Shown: positions 40,001-49,114, counted from the stretch's first letter. The stretch is DNA of 64,000 nucleotides from an uncultured Jannaschia sp. (GCF_947503795.1 NZ_CANNEZ010000001.1:363001-427000); one strand, 5' to 3'. Notes: generated from the letters alone by a model not told the origin. Made by a program: numbers and translations.

Positions 40001-40646
40001 CCGAGACATCGCCCGCGGGATCGGCCCGGCTCTGGGCGGCGATAGCCTCCGCGATCTGCGAAAGGGTCACGTCGTAGCGCAGGAGCGCCACGGTCGGCAC
40101 CTCGACGACGATCTCGGGCGCGGCGACGCCCCGAATGGTTGTCCGCGTGACCCCCGCCGCAAAGAGCCGGGTCGTGAACGCATCCGTCAGCCGCGCCAGC
40201 TGATCGACGCCTACGGGTCCGGTCAGGATCACGTCCGTGACTCGGTCGGTCCAGCCGCCCTGACGGACATCGGCGTCCTCGGCCCCGTCGGGCAGCGTCG
40301 TCAGCGCGTCCACCGCCGCCTGCACGTCCGCCGCTGCATTCGCCATGTCGCGGCCAGGCTCGAATTCCAGCGTCACCGAGGCCCGGCCCTCGCGGCTGGT
40401 GGCACGGCTGTCGGTCACGCCCTCGACGGCGAGGAGCGCGGGCTCCAGTACCTGCACGATCCCCAGGTCGACATCCTCGGCCCCGGCCCCGTCCCAGACC
40501 ACCGTGACATCCACGTCGTCCACGACCACGTCGGGAAAGAATTGTGCGCGCATATTCGGCAGGGCCAAGGCGCCCGCGGCCAGCATCAGCACCAGGAGGA
40601 GGTTCGCCGCCGTCCTGTGGCGCGTGAAGTAGCCGAGGATGCGCAT
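37038..40646 (-). CDS. RND-family efflux pump inner-membrane subunit
   Basis: A 1202-residue AcrB/MexF-type proton-driven transporter. The TM4 aspartate pair is in LGIVVDDAIVVGE, and the N-terminus MRILGYFTRHRTAANLLL has the usual first helix. Two large periplasmic loops (about residues 35-330 and 630-900) flank the membrane halves. It is about 150 residues longer than AcrB, with an insert containing extra hydrophobic helices between TM6 and TM7 (about 500-570) and two extra helices at the C-terminus. It overlaps the adaptor gene by 1 bp. Substrates unknown; no outer-membrane TolC-like gene is adjacent. Confidence 0.92.
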   Translation of the reverse strand: MRILGYFTRHRTAANLLLVLMLAAGALALPNMRAQFFPDVVVDDVDVTVVWDGAGAEDVDLGIVQVLEPALLAVEGVTDSRATSREGRASVTLEFEPGRDMANAAADVQAAVDALTTLPDGAEDADVRQGGWTDRVTDVILTGPVGVDQLARLTDAFTTRLFAAGVTRTTIRGVAAPEIVVEVPTVALLRYDVTLSQIAEAIAAQSRADPAGDVSGANARVRTGTDRRDPAQIEDVVIRRDADGTALTVGDVGRVTSEGVDRDRAYFVGDDPAISLRVDRSAEGDAIALQRQVEEVAAEIVAAAPDGVRIDLIRTRTEAITGRIDILVDNAVLGLGLVVILLFLFLNARTAFWVAAGIPVAMFSAIALMWLAGLTINMVSLFALIITLGIVVDDAIVVGEHADFRARRLGENPETAAENAARRMFTPVFSATLTTVIAFFGLVAIGGRFGSLIADIPFTVIVVLIASLIECFLILPHHMAGALKHREPKGFDRTRATVGAVALTVFIVAAVTLLWVTALFVAWRLGLSEAGPRLTPVGLALPLAAGGALAFARLTGLIGDRQALWSRLSRHGIDIVSTTVNSGFEWVRERVFRPLVRLAIHARYPVAAAAIVLLSTQAALFMRGDVQWRFFNAPERGSVTGNFAMADNATRADTIAQMRELQRAATDLGAAYAERYGVDPLAYVIAEIGGNTGRPLASADEKDADQLGAISIELIDADLRPYSSFQFVGELQETARQLPLTEEISFRGWRSGPGGDALGVNFFGADSASLKAAAEDLKIAMARFPEVSGLEDTLPYDKDELILELTPQGEALGFDIDALGRVLRDRLGGIEAATFPDGPRTGAIRVELPEGEIRADFLDELRLAAPSGGGAVALADIVTVATRSGFASVNRENGVQFVGVAGELNQDDAARAAEISSIMTEEILPEIASLRQVEWRVSGLAEQENQFLTDATVGLVSCLLGIYLVLAWIFSSWTRPGVIMAVIPFGLIGAVWGHWFWDVPLSMFSIVGLIGMTGIIINDSIVLVTTVDEYAQDRAIRPAIVDAVCDRLRPVLLTTLTTVLGLAPLLYETSSQAQFLRPTVITLAYGLGFGMVLVLVLVPAILAMGHDAARMGTALRRMARLPARRRGRGVGLLGLALGTAIIGWGVATLGWMLVTGATAVPLPVEGVPEALALFLAGVAALLVATWGLTATVLAARRARRPA

Positions 40647-42094
40647 CAGCCGCCCGACCGCGCTTCGAGACGCTGGACCATCTCGGCGGGCACTTCGGCC
40701 TCGTCCAGCCGCGCGAGCATCCGGGCCTTCACCGGGTCGGGCAGGCGGGTGTTGGCCTCGACCACGGCCTTGAGGCGGCTGCGGGTCTCATCGTCGAGCG
40801 TCACCATCTCGTCGGGTTCGGGCGGGGCGCCGTCGCGCAGCGGCCGGACGCGGATGCCCGCGCCCAGCGCCGGGCCGCGTTCGGCCACGACCTCGCGCCC
40901 GTCGATCTCGCCGCGGACCAGCACGTCGTCGCCCTGCCGCCGCAGGAGCGTGACGTCGACTGTCTCCAGCCGGTCCTCCGCGCCGAGCACCAGCACGGTG
41001 CCCTGGGCCGACAGCGCCGTCGACGGCAGAAGGACCGCGTCGGCCAGCGCCGGCTCCTCGACCTCGACCCGGACGAAATCGCCGGGCCGAAAACCCTCGG
41101 CCCCGGTCAGGCGCGCAAAGACCAGTCGCCCGGTCTGTCCTTCGCCGACGGCCGGGCTCTCGCGCGTGATGGTGCCCGCGGCCTCCAACAGCAGGCCCTG
41201 CACGTCGAGCACCGCGCGTACGGGCGCTCCGACCAGGGCGCCGGTTTCCGAAAGGAGCCGCGCGTGCTGTGCGGCAGAAAGACGGAACGCCACCTCCAGC
41301 TCGGAGGGATCTATCAGCGTCGCGACCTGCTCGTTGGGGTTTACCAGCCCGCCGCGCAGCACCGACACGTCCGAGAGCTGGCCCGCGAATTCCGCCCGGA
41401 GCGAGCGGTCGTCTAGGTCGCGCTCGGCCTGGGCCACCGCGATCCGGCCGCGCTCGACCGAGAGGCTCGCGGCGTCGATCCGGGTCTCGGCCTGCGCGAT
41501 GGCGCCTTGGCGCGACAGGATCGTCTGTTCGGCCGCCGAAAGCGCCAGCTCCGCGGCCTCGACGGCGGCCGTCGAGCCGACGCCGCGTTGCGACAGGTCG
41601 GCCTGCCGTCCCACGGCCTGGCGCTGCAGGTCGCGCTGCGCCTCGGCCCCGGCCAGCTCGGCCCGCGCGAGCTCCAGGCCCCGGCGCGCGTCGCGCAGCT
41701 CGGCCTCGGCCCCGCCGAGATCGGCGCGGGCCACGGAGAGGTCGGCCTCGGCCGCACTCGGGTCGATCTGCAGAAGGTCCTGCCCGGCCTCGACCGTGCC
41801 GCCCTCCTCGAAGCCCTCGGCAAGCGCCACGACGCGCCCCCCGACCGGGGCGCGCAGCTCCAGCACCCGGCGGGCGCGGACCTCGCCGAAGGCGGTCAGC
41901 GTCGGGACGATGCGCCGGGCCTCGGCGGTGACGACATTGGCGGCCAGCACGCGCTCGCGGGCTGGCGGGCCATCCCCGTCGCGCGCGGCGCGGTCCTCGA
42001 GCGCCGACAGCGTGATCTGTGCCGCCCAGCCCAAAAGGCCCACCGTCAGCGCGGCGAGGAAGAGGGCGGTCAGGCTGCGACCGAGAAAGCGCAT
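40646..42094 (-). CDS. RND efflux periplasmic adaptor (membrane fusion protein)
   Basis: A 482-residue membrane fusion protein: an N-terminal membrane anchor, a lipoyl-like half (LELRAPVGGRVVALAEGFEEGG), a long coiled-coil hairpin (about 115-225, rich in Ala, Glu and Arg), a second lipoyl half (LRAEFAGQLSDVSVLRGGLVNPNEQVATL) and beta-barrel domains. The C-terminal 100 residues have an acidic tail unlike AcrA. It links the RND pump to an outer-membrane channel. First gene of the pump operon, with an operator-like repeat just upstream. Confidence 0.9.
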   Translation of the reverse strand: MRFLGRSLTALFLAALTVGLLGWAAQITLSALEDRAARDGDGPPARERVLAANVVTAEARRIVPTLTAFGEVRARRVLELRAPVGGRVVALAEGFEEGGTVEAGQDLLQIDPSAAEADLSVARADLGGAEAELRDARRGLELARAELAGAEAQRDLQRQAVGRQADLSQRGVGSTAAVEAAELALSAAEQTILSRQGAIAQAETRIDAASLSVERGRIAVAQAERDLDDRSLRAEFAGQLSDVSVLRGGLVNPNEQVATLIDPSELEVAFRLSAAQHARLLSETGALVGAPVRAVLDVQGLLLEAAGTITRESPAVGEGQTGRLVFARLTGAEGFRPGDFVRVEVEEPALADAVLLPSTALSAQGTVLVLGAEDRLETVDVTLLRRQGDDVLVRGEIDGREVVAERGPALGAGIRVRPLRDGAPPEPDEMVTLDDETRSRLKAVVEANTRLPDPVKARMLARLDEAEVPAEMVQRLEARSGG

Positions 42095-42117
42095 GTCATC
42101 TCCGGGTTCCGTACCGC

Positions 42118-42146
42118 TTTATAGATAATGCGACCGCTGCGTTATC
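42118..42146 (-). promoter_or_regulatory. Promoter with TetR-type operator for the RND operon
   Basis: On the minus strand, an imperfect inverted repeat GATAACGC-N7-GCATTATC (42124-42146, one mismatch between 8-bp arms) is followed directly by TATAAA (42118-42123), a good -10 box, 24 bp before the adaptor ATG. A repressor on the repeat would block the -10/-35 region, as TetR-type repressors of RND pumps do. A clear -35 is not seen. No TetR-family gene is adjacent, so the regulator would act from elsewhere. Confidence 0.5.
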
Positions 42147-42168
42147 CAAAGTCACACGCAGGCGCGCG

Positions 42169-42699
42169 TCACTTCCGTCGCAGGTGCTCGTCGAGACGCG
42201 GCATGATCTCGACGAAGTTGCAGGGCATGTGCCGGTAGTCGAGCTGGTGGACGAGGATCTCGTCCCAGGCGTCCCGACAGGCCGAGGGCGAGCCGGGCAG
42301 TGCGAAGAGATACGTCCCCTGCGCCACCCCCGCGCAGGCGCGTGACTGCACCGCGCTCGTCCCGATCTTCTTCACGCTGACAATGGTGAACATCGTGGCG
42401 AAGGCGTCGATCTCCTTCTCGTAGACGTCGCGATGCGCCTCGACCGTGACATCGCGCCCTGTCAGGCCCGTGCCCCCGGTCGAGATCACGACATCGACCC
42501 CGTCTTCGCCGCACCAGCGGTTCAGATGCTCGCCGATGGCCACCCGGTCGTCGGGACAGATCGCGCGATCGGCCAACACGTGCCCGGCGGCCTCCAGCCG
42601 CGCGACCAGGGTGTCGCCCGACCGGTCGTCCTCGGGCGTCCGCGTGTCGGACACCGTCAGGACGGAGATGCGGCAGGGCAGGAACGCGCGCTCGGTCAT
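42169..42699 (-). CDS. moaB: Molybdenum cofactor biosynthesis protein MoaB
   Basis: A 176-residue MoaB/Mog-type protein that adenylylates molybdopterin or binds it. Motifs: ISVLTVSDTRTPEDDRSG at the N-terminus, VVISTGGTGLTGRDVT and ALPGSPSACRDAWDEIL. ATG 42699 is preferred; an in-frame TTG six codons earlier is less likely. A dispersed hairpin repeat lies immediately upstream and could form part of its leader. No other moa/moe genes are nearby. Confidence 0.92.
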   Translation of the reverse strand: MTERAFLPCRISVLTVSDTRTPEDDRSGDTLVARLEAAGHVLADRAICPDDRVAIGEHLNRWCGEDGVDVVISTGGTGLTGRDVTVEAHRDVYEKEIDAFATMFTIVSVKKIGTSAVQSRACAGVAQGTYLFALPGSPSACRDAWDEILVHQLDYRHMPCNFVEIMPRLDEHLRRK

Positions 42700-42707
42700 G
42701 TCTTCGA

Positions 42708-42750
42708 TGTTCCTCAAATATGCCGGGGGGTGCGGGGGGCTGGCCCCCCG
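42708..42750 (-). repeat. Dispersed GC-rich hairpin repeat, copy 3
   Basis: On the minus strand: hairpin CGGGGGG-CCAG-CCCCCCG, then CACCCCCCGGCATATTTGAGGA in the place of the CCGAGGTATTT box of the other copies. It ends 9 bp before the moaB start, in the same direction as the gene, so the AGGA of the repeat could contribute to ribosome binding for moaB. Confidence 0.65.
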
Positions 42751-42787
42751 CCCGGTCGCCGCATCCCCGATGCGGCGATCCGTCGGA

Positions 42788-43606
42788 TCAACGGTCGAAG
42801 TCCTTCGCCGAATGGCGCTCGGGCAGCTTCAGGCTCTCGTCGTCGCCGAAGGTCCGGTTCACCATTCGGCCCCGGCGCACGGCGGGCCGCGCGTCGATCC
42901 GCTTGGCCCATTCCATGACGTGCTCGTATTCGTGAACCGCCAGGAACTCGGCCGCCTCGTAGAGCCGCCCGAGGCAAAGCTGGCCGTACCAGGCCCAGAT
43001 GGCCATGTCGGCGATGGAATAGTTGCCCGCCATCCACTCGTTATCCTCGAGATGCTGGTCGAGCACGTCGAGCTGGCGCTTGGCCTCCATCGCGTAGCGG
43101 TCGATCGGATATTGCAGCTTTTCGGGCGCGTAGGCGTAGAAATGGCCGAAGCCGCCGCCGAGGAACGGGGCCGAGCCCATCTGCCAGAACAGCCAAGACA
43201 GCATCTCGGGGCGCGACTCGCCCAGGAACGCGCGGTGCCGTTCGGCGAGGTGAAGCATGATCGCGGCACTCTCGAAGACGCGGACATTGGCGCCCTTGGT
43301 GCGGTCGAACAGCGCGGGAATCTTCGAGTTCGGGTTCACGTCCACGAAGCCCGTCGAGAACTGGTCACCCTCCGAGATGTCGATGAGCCAGGCGTCGTAT
43401 TCGCAATCGTGCCCGGCCTCCAGAAGCTCCTCCAGAAGCACCGTCACCTTCACGCCATTGGGGGTCGCCAGCGAATAGAGCTGCAGCGGGTGCTCGCCGA
43501 CGGGCAGGTCCTTGTCGTGCCGCGCGCCGGCCGTGGGGCTGTTGATGTTGGCGAACTTGCCGCCGGAGACGGTATTTTCCCAGACGGCGGGGGGCGAGTA
43601 GGTCAT
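42788..43606 (-). CDS. yghU: Glutathione S-transferase family protein, YghU type
   Basis: A 272-residue GST with the N-terminal extension of the YghU/YfcG (Nu-class) group: MTYSPPAVWENTVSGGKFANINSPTAG in shorter pieces, followed by the thioredoxin fold with YSLATPNGVKVTVLLEE, where Thr/Asn replace the usual catalytic residue, and the helical domain with GHFYAYAPEKLQYP. YghU binds two glutathiones and reduces disulfides or peroxides. Start ATG 43606. gshA, which supplies glutathione, is 6 kb downstream. Confidence 0.9.
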   Translation of the reverse strand: MTYSPPAVWENTVSGGKFANINSPTAGARHDKDLPVGEHPLQLYSLATPNGVKVTVLLEELLEAGHDCEYDAWLIDISEGDQFSTGFVDVNPNSKIPALFDRTKGANVRVFESAAIMLHLAERHRAFLGESRPEMLSWLFWQMGSAPFLGGGFGHFYAYAPEKLQYPIDRYAMEAKRQLDVLDQHLEDNEWMAGNYSIADMAIWAWYGQLCLGRLYEAAEFLAVHEYEHVMEWAKRIDARPAVRRGRMVNRTFGDDESLKLPERHSAKDFDR

Positions 43607-43695
43607 CGGTGATCCTCGGTCGTAGACGTGGCCCGTAACAGGTAGCACCGCGCCGCCGGGGTCAATGCGCAGCCGCCCGCGCCGCGCGGGGGAGG

Positions 43696-44481
43696 TCAGC
43701 CGCGCAGCCGCGCCGCGAGCGACAGAAGATCGGCCCAGGCGTCCCGCTTGGCGGCCGGCTGGCGCAGGAGATAGGCCGGGTGCAGCATCGGGAGCGCCGG
43801 TCGCCCCTCGGCCTCGGCCCAGTGCCCGCGCATTCGCGTGATGCCCTTGCGCCCCAGCAGCGCGTCGCAGGCATGGTTTCCCATCAGCACGAGGATCTCG
43901 GGGTCGGCCAACGCGATGTGACGCCGCACGAAGGGCAGCATCATCGCCGTCTCCTCGGGCTCGGGGTCGCGGTTCGACGGCGGCCGCCAGGGGAGGACGT
44001 TGGTTATATAGACCGCGTCGCCTGCCTCGCTGTCGCGCGACATGCCGATGGCGGCCAACATCCGGTCCAGAAGCTGCCCCGCCTGTCCGACGAAGGGGCG
44101 CCCCGCGCGATCCTCCTCACGGCCCGGTGCCTCGCCCACGATCATCACGCGCGCCGCGGGGTCGCCGTCGGAGAAGACGAGGTTGCGCGCGCCAAGCCGC
44201 AGGTCGCACCACGGATAGGCTGCCAGCGCGGCCTGAAGTGCGGCCAGGTCACCTGCCTCGGCCGCCATGCGCTCGGCCTCCGCCACGGGATCGGAGGCGG
44301 CGGGCGCGACCCTCGGTGCGGCGGTGGCGTCGGACGCTGCGGCGGCGGATGCGGCGGGCGGCATCCGCTCGGGCAGGGCGTAGCGGTTCAGCGGCATCTC
44401 CCCGATGGCCTCGTCGCAGCCCATCTCGAGCTGCCATTCCAGCATGGCGCGCGCGGTCAGGGGATCGAGATCGTCGAGCAT
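43696..44481 (-). CDS. Uracil-DNA glycosylase, family 4-like, lacking Fe-S cysteines
   Basis: A 261-residue protein with the family 4 UDG motifs GEAPGREED...[16 protein letters not shown] (motif 1) and [11 protein letters not shown] (motif 2). Residues 1-100 are a low-complexity Ala/Pro-rich linker plus a short helical start. The four cluster cysteines typical of family 4 are not kept: the second pair, usually in NVVKCRPP and a following helix, reads [13 protein letters not shown] and MMLPFV here, and only one Cys of the first pair remains (YPWCDLR). It should still remove uracil from DNA, but probably without a 4Fe-4S cluster, as in several alphaproteobacterial homologues I recall. Confidence 0.85.
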   Translation of the reverse strand: MLDDLDPLTARAMLEWQLEMGCDEAIGEMPLNRYALPERMPPAASAAAASDATAAPRVAPAASDPVAEAERMAAEAGDLAALQAALAAYPWCDLRLGARNLVFSDGDPAARVMIVGEAPGREEDRAGRPFVGQAGQLLDRMLAAIGMSRDSEAGDAVYITNVLPWRPPSNRDPEPEETAMMLPFVRRHIALADPEILVLMGNHACDALLGRKGITRMRGHWAEAEGRPALPMLHPAYLLRQPAAKRDAWADLLSLAARLRG

Positions 44482-44565
44482 GACGCACCCCTAGCGCGGA
44501 TGGCGGCGCGCCGGAAGGGTGCCCGCCGCCTTGCGCCCGCCGCCGATCGCTGCACCATGGGCGGC

Positions 44566-45318
44566 ATGGATCACTTGGCCGTCATCGCCGATATCCACGG
44601 CAACGTGGATGCCCTGACGGCCGTCCTGGCCGAGATCGACAGGCGCGGGATCGCGCGGATCGTGAACCTCGGCGACCACGCCAGCGGCCCGCTCGCCGCC
44701 GCCGAGACGATGGCCTTGCTGCGGACCCGCCCGATGCAGGCGATCCGCGGCAATCATGACCGCTATCTCACGACCCTGGATCCGGCGGCGATGGGCGCGT
44801 CCGACGCCCACGCCCATGCCGAGCTGACCGAGGCCGATCTCGCCTTGGCTGCGCGCGCTGCCGGCCACTCTGTCCGTGGCGCCCGGAATCCTCGCCTGCC
44901 ACGGCACGCCCGAGGATGACGAGATCTACCTGCCCGAGCGGGTCGATCGCGCGGGCGTCGTCGCACCGCGCCCGGCGGGCGAGGTCGCGCAACTGGTCGC
45001 TGGGCAGGAGGCCTCGCTCGTGCTCTGCGGTCATACGCATCTGCCGCGTCGCGTCGACCTGCCGGACGGGACGATCGTTCTCAATCCCGGCAGCGTCGGC
45101 TGCCCGGCCTATACCGACGACATGCCCGTCCCCCACGCCGTCGAGACCGGCACACCCGCCGCCGCCTGGGCCGAGATCCGGCGCGGGCCGGAAGGCTGGC
45201 GGACGTCGGTCCATCACGTTCACTACGATGCGACGCGGATGATCGCGTTGGCCCAGGCGGCCGGGCGGCCAGAATGGGCCGGGCGCTCGCGACGGGCCGC
45301 ATCGCAGGCGGGGCTTGA
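44566..45318 (+). pseudogene. Metallophosphoesterase, disrupted by two frameshifts
   Basis: A calcineurin-like phosphoesterase (YfcE/ApaH-like) read in three pieces. Frame 1 from ATG 44566 has AVIADIHGNVDALTAVL, NLGDHASGP and IRGNHDRYL. After EADLA one extra T at 44845/44846 shifts the frame; the protein continues in frame 2 with WLRALPATLSVAPGILACHG, LVLCGHTHLPRRV and LNPGSVGCPAY. Near 45281 one base is missing (GCCGGG where GCCCGGG is expected) and the end [12 protein letters not shown]-stop is back in frame 1. All metal motifs survive, so decay is recent, or the two indels are sequence errors. Unrepaired, translation stops at 44919 after 117 residues. Confidence 0.8.
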
Positions 45319-45350
45319 TCGCCGCCGTCCCGCGCCGCACAAGCGCGGTC

Positions 45351-46286
<936 letters not shown>

Positions 46287-46310
46287 CTCGCCGGAGGGCC
46301 GCGCCCTGTC

Positions 46311-46615
46311 TTGACGCGGACGAGCGGAACGCTTCACGCCTCGTTCATCGCTCGGCCCCCGGCGCATCCGCTACGCGCTGACCGACCGGGGGGCCTACGC
46401 GGTGACCCGCTGGTTGGCCCCGGAGCCGACGCGGATCGCCCCCGATGCCGAGGCGATCCCCATGATCGACTGGCCCAGCTGCGGCGTTCACTTCGTCAAC
46501 CGGGCCGAGCGGGACACTGACGGCGAGACATCGCCCACTGCTCGGTTTCGCCACGCTGGACGGCCCCCGCGCGGTCTACGATCTGGCACTCCGCGCGGTG
46601 GCATCCGAACCCTGA
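46311..46615 (+). pseudogene. Decayed small gene between pyrB and the next ORF
   Basis: Coding-like sequence broken over several frames. From TTG 46311: LTRTSGTLHASFIARPPAHP; shifted by one base near 46368: RYALTDRGAYAVTRWLAPE and DWPSCGVHFVNRAERD; shifted again near 46528: IAHCSV; and again near 46547: FATLDGPRAVYDLALRAV, ending ASEP-stop at 46615. Read together this is a protein of about 100 residues whose family I cannot name. At least three indels are needed, so it is a pseudogene or a badly sequenced stretch. The frameshifted phosphoesterase is just across pyrB. Confidence 0.5.
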
Positions 46616-46667
46616 CGCGGGCTCGTGCGTTGGGTGACCGGAACACCCGCACCCCACGAGGCCCGAC

Positions 46668-47207
46668 ATGACCCTGACGCTGCCCCCGAACGACCCGCGC
46701 ATCCACGTCTTCTCCGTCTCCGACGGCCCCCTGCGCCTTGCGCATCAGACCTACCTGTCGCAGTTGACCGACCCGCCCGCCGATGCCCTGCCGCTGGAGA
46801 CGGCGCTGGGCGCGTCGGTCGACGCGACCTATGCCGAGGTCTTCGCGATCTCGGATATCGCGCCGATGACGCTTCGCGACTACCTGGCGCAGGCCCATGA
46901 CATTCCCGCCGACGCGCTCTCCGCCGACGCCGCCCGGCTGGACGCGCTCTCGGGCGACGTGGTCGTTCTGGCGCCTCGTGCGGTCGAAGGTGTCACGACG
47001 CTGACCCCGCGCCCCGAGCTGACCCATATCGGCAGTTACGGCACCGCGCAGGCCGATGACACGCCCGTCACCCTGCCGCCCGCCGCGCGCGAGCCCCGCA
47101 TCGCCACACCCGGTGCCGCGACCGGAACGCCGCTCCAGCAGAAGACGATCGTCTGGATCATTCTGGGCGCGCTCGTGCTGGCCGGTCTGCTGGTCGCACT
47201 CCTCTGA
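46668..47207 (+). CDS. Hypothetical protein with C-terminal membrane anchor
   Basis: A 179-residue protein. The N-terminal 150 residues are soluble, with no motif I recognise (FSVSDGPLRLAHQTYLSQL, then an Ala/Asp-rich stretch). A single hydrophobic helix (IVWIILGALVLAGLLVALL) closes the protein, so it is probably tail-anchored in the inner membrane. It sits between pyrB and the dihydroorotase-like gene on the same strand; 40-bp gap to the latter. Function unknown. Confidence 0.65.
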   Translation: MTLTLPPNDPRIHVFSVSDGPLRLAHQTYLSQLTDPPADALPLETALGASVDATYAEVFAISDIAPMTLRDYLAQAHDIPADALSADAARLDALSGDVVVLAPRAVEGVTTLTPRPELTHIGSYGTAQADDTPVTLPPAAREPRIATPGAATGTPLQQKTIVWIILGALVLAGLLVALL

Positions 47208-47247
47208 GGCGTTGCGCGGCGGGCGCGCCCCCGCTAGCACCGGCGGC

Positions 47248-48519
47248 ATGGCCGCCACGCTCTTCACCAACGCCCGCCTGATCGACCCCGTCGCGGGCAC
47301 CGACACCCGCGGCGACCTCCGGATCGAGGCAGGGCGTATCGCCACCGCCGGCCCCGCGGCCGAGGTGATCGATTGCCGGGGGCGGTGCCTGGCGCCCGGT
47401 CTGGTGGATGTCGGCGTCAAGGTCGGTGAGCCGGGCGAGCGCCACAAGGAGAGCTTTCGCACCGCTGGCGCGGCCGCCGCGGCAGGCGGCGTCACGACCA
47501 TCGTCTGCCGCCCCGACACCCAGCCGCCGATCGACAGCCCCGAGATGCTGGACCAGGCGCGCGCCCGCGCCGCCGACGCCCCGGTACGCGTTCGGCACAT
47601 GGCCGCCCTGACGCGGGGCCGCGCCGGGCGCGAGATGGTCGAGATCGGGTTCCTCATGGATGCCGGCGCGGTCGCCTTCACGGACGGCACCCATGTCACC
47701 GCCGACACCAAGGTTCTGACCCGCTGCCTGACCTATGCGCGGTCGCTGGGCGCGCTGGTGATCGGGCATCCGCAGGATCCGGGTCTCTCGGCGGGGGCCG
47801 CGATGACATCGGGCAAGTTCGCCTCGCTGCGCGGCCTTCCGGGCGTCTCGCCCCTGGCCGAGCGGCTGGGGCTGGAGCGCGACCTTGCGTTGGTCGAGGC
47901 CACCGGCGCGCGCTGGCATGCCGACCAGATCACCAGTGCCGTGGCCTTGCCCGCGCTGCGTCGTGCGCGGGACGCGGGCCTCGACACGACGTTCGGGACC
48001 TCGATCCATCACCTGACGCTCAACCTGATGGACGTCGCCGACTACCGCACCTTCTTCAAGCTGGTCCCGCCCTTGCGCGAGGAGACGGATCGCATCGCCA
48101 TCGCCGAGGCCCTGGCGACGGGCGAGATCGACATCGTCTCGTCGATGCATACGCCGCAGGACGAGGAATCGAAGCGCCGTCCCTTCGAGGAGGCAGCCCC
48201 CGGTGCCGTCGGCCTCGAGACGCTGCTGCCCGCCGCCCTGCGCCTCGTCCATGCGGACATGATCGACCTTCCGACGCTCTGGCGCGCGATGTCGACGGCC
48301 CCCGCCCGCCGCCTCGGGCTGGAGGGCGGAACGCTGGCGGCGGGCGCACCCGCCGATCTCGTCCTCTTCGATCCCGACGCGCCCTTCGTCCTCGACCGCT
48401 GGACGATGGCGTCGAAGTCGAAGAACACGCCCTTCGACGGCGCCCGGATGCAGGGCCGCGTCCTCGGCACATGGGTCGGCGGCACTCGCGTCCACGGCGA
48501 GGCGCCCGCCCATGCCTGA
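47248..48519 (+). CDS. pyrX: Dihydroorotase-like protein lacking metal ligands (PyrC'/PyrX type)
   Basis: A 423-residue amidohydrolase-fold protein clearly related to type I dihydroorotase, but the catalytic zinc site is lost. The usual PGLVDVHVHLREPG reads [14 protein letters not shown], so the HxH pair is G and K; the usual SDHAPH near the end reads SSMHTPQ, removing the catalytic Asp; the middle HAEDP-like motif reads HPQDPGL. It should be non-catalytic. In Pseudomonas an inactive DHOase homologue (PyrC') is a required partner of ATCase; close linkage to pyrB suggests the same here. A functional pyrC is expected elsewhere. Overlaps plsY by 8 bp. Confidence 0.85.
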   Translation: MAATLFTNARLIDPVAGTDTRGDLRIEAGRIATAGPAAEVIDCRGRCLAPGLVDVGVKVGEPGERHKESFRTAGAAAAAGGVTTIVCRPDTQPPIDSPEMLDQARARAADAPVRVRHMAALTRGRAGREMVEIGFLMDAGAVAFTDGTHVTADTKVLTRCLTYARSLGALVIGHPQDPGLSAGAAMTSGKFASLRGLPGVSPLAERLGLERDLALVEATGARWHADQITSAVALPALRRARDAGLDTTFGTSIHHLTLNLMDVADYRTFFKLVPPLREETDRIAIAEALATGEIDIVSSMHTPQDEESKRRPFEEAAPGAVGLETLLPAALRLVHADMIDLPTLWRAMSTAPARRLGLEGGTLAAGAPADLVLFDPDAPFVLDRWTMASKSKNTPFDGARMQGRVLGTWVGGTRVHGEAPAHA

Positions 48520-49114
48520 GATCGTCACACCCCCCGTCCTCCTCGCGCTGACGGCGCTTCTGGCCTATCTCCTCGGGTCGGTGCCGTTCGGGATCGTCAT
48601 GGCGCGGCTATTCGGGCTGGGCGACCTGAGGGCCATCGGGTCCGGCAATATCGGCGCGACCAACGTCCTGCGGACGGGCTCGAAGCCCGCGGCGCTCCTG
48701 ACGCTGATCGGCGACGCGGGAAAGGGCGGGGCGGCCGTGCTCGTCGCGCGCGCGCTTCTGGCCGAGGACGCGGCCCAGCTCGCGGGCTTCGCGGCCTTCC
48801 TTGGGCACTGCTTCCCCGTCTACCTGCGCTTTCACGGCGGCAAGGGCGTCGCGACCTTCCTCGGCACGCTGCTGGCGTTGGCCTGGCCGCTGGGCCTCGC
48901 GGCCTGCGCGACCTGGCTCGCGGTGGCCGCGGCGCTGCGGATGTCCTCGCTCGCGGCCCTCGTGGCGGCGGCTTCGACCCCGCTCTGGGCCTTCTGGATC
49001 GATCCGCGCGCGGCCCTGCTCTGCGCGGCCCTGGCGGCCCTCATCTTCTATCGCCACGCCGCCAATATCCGCCGCATCGCCGCCGGGACCGAGCCGAAGA
49101 TCGGGCAGAAGTGA
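48512..49114 (+). CDS. plsY: Glycerol-3-phosphate acyltransferase PlsY
   Basis: A 200-residue inner-membrane protein with five predicted transmembrane helices. The three PlsY motifs are visible: [31 protein letters not shown] (motif 1 in parts), [18 protein letters not shown] (motif 2) and [19 protein letters not shown] (motif 3). It transfers acyl groups from acyl-phosphate to glycerol-3-phosphate. ATG 48512 lies inside the end of the preceding gene, so translation is coupled. Confidence 0.95.
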   Translation: MPEIVTPPVLLALTALLAYLLGSVPFGIVMARLFGLGDLRAIGSGNIGATNVLRTGSKPAALLTLIGDAGKGGAAVLVARALLAEDAAQLAGFAAFLGHCFPVYLRFHGGKGVATFLGTLLALAWPLGLAACATWLAVAAALRMSSLAALVAAASTPLWAFWIDPRAALLCAALAALIFYRHAANIRRIAAGTEPKIGQK

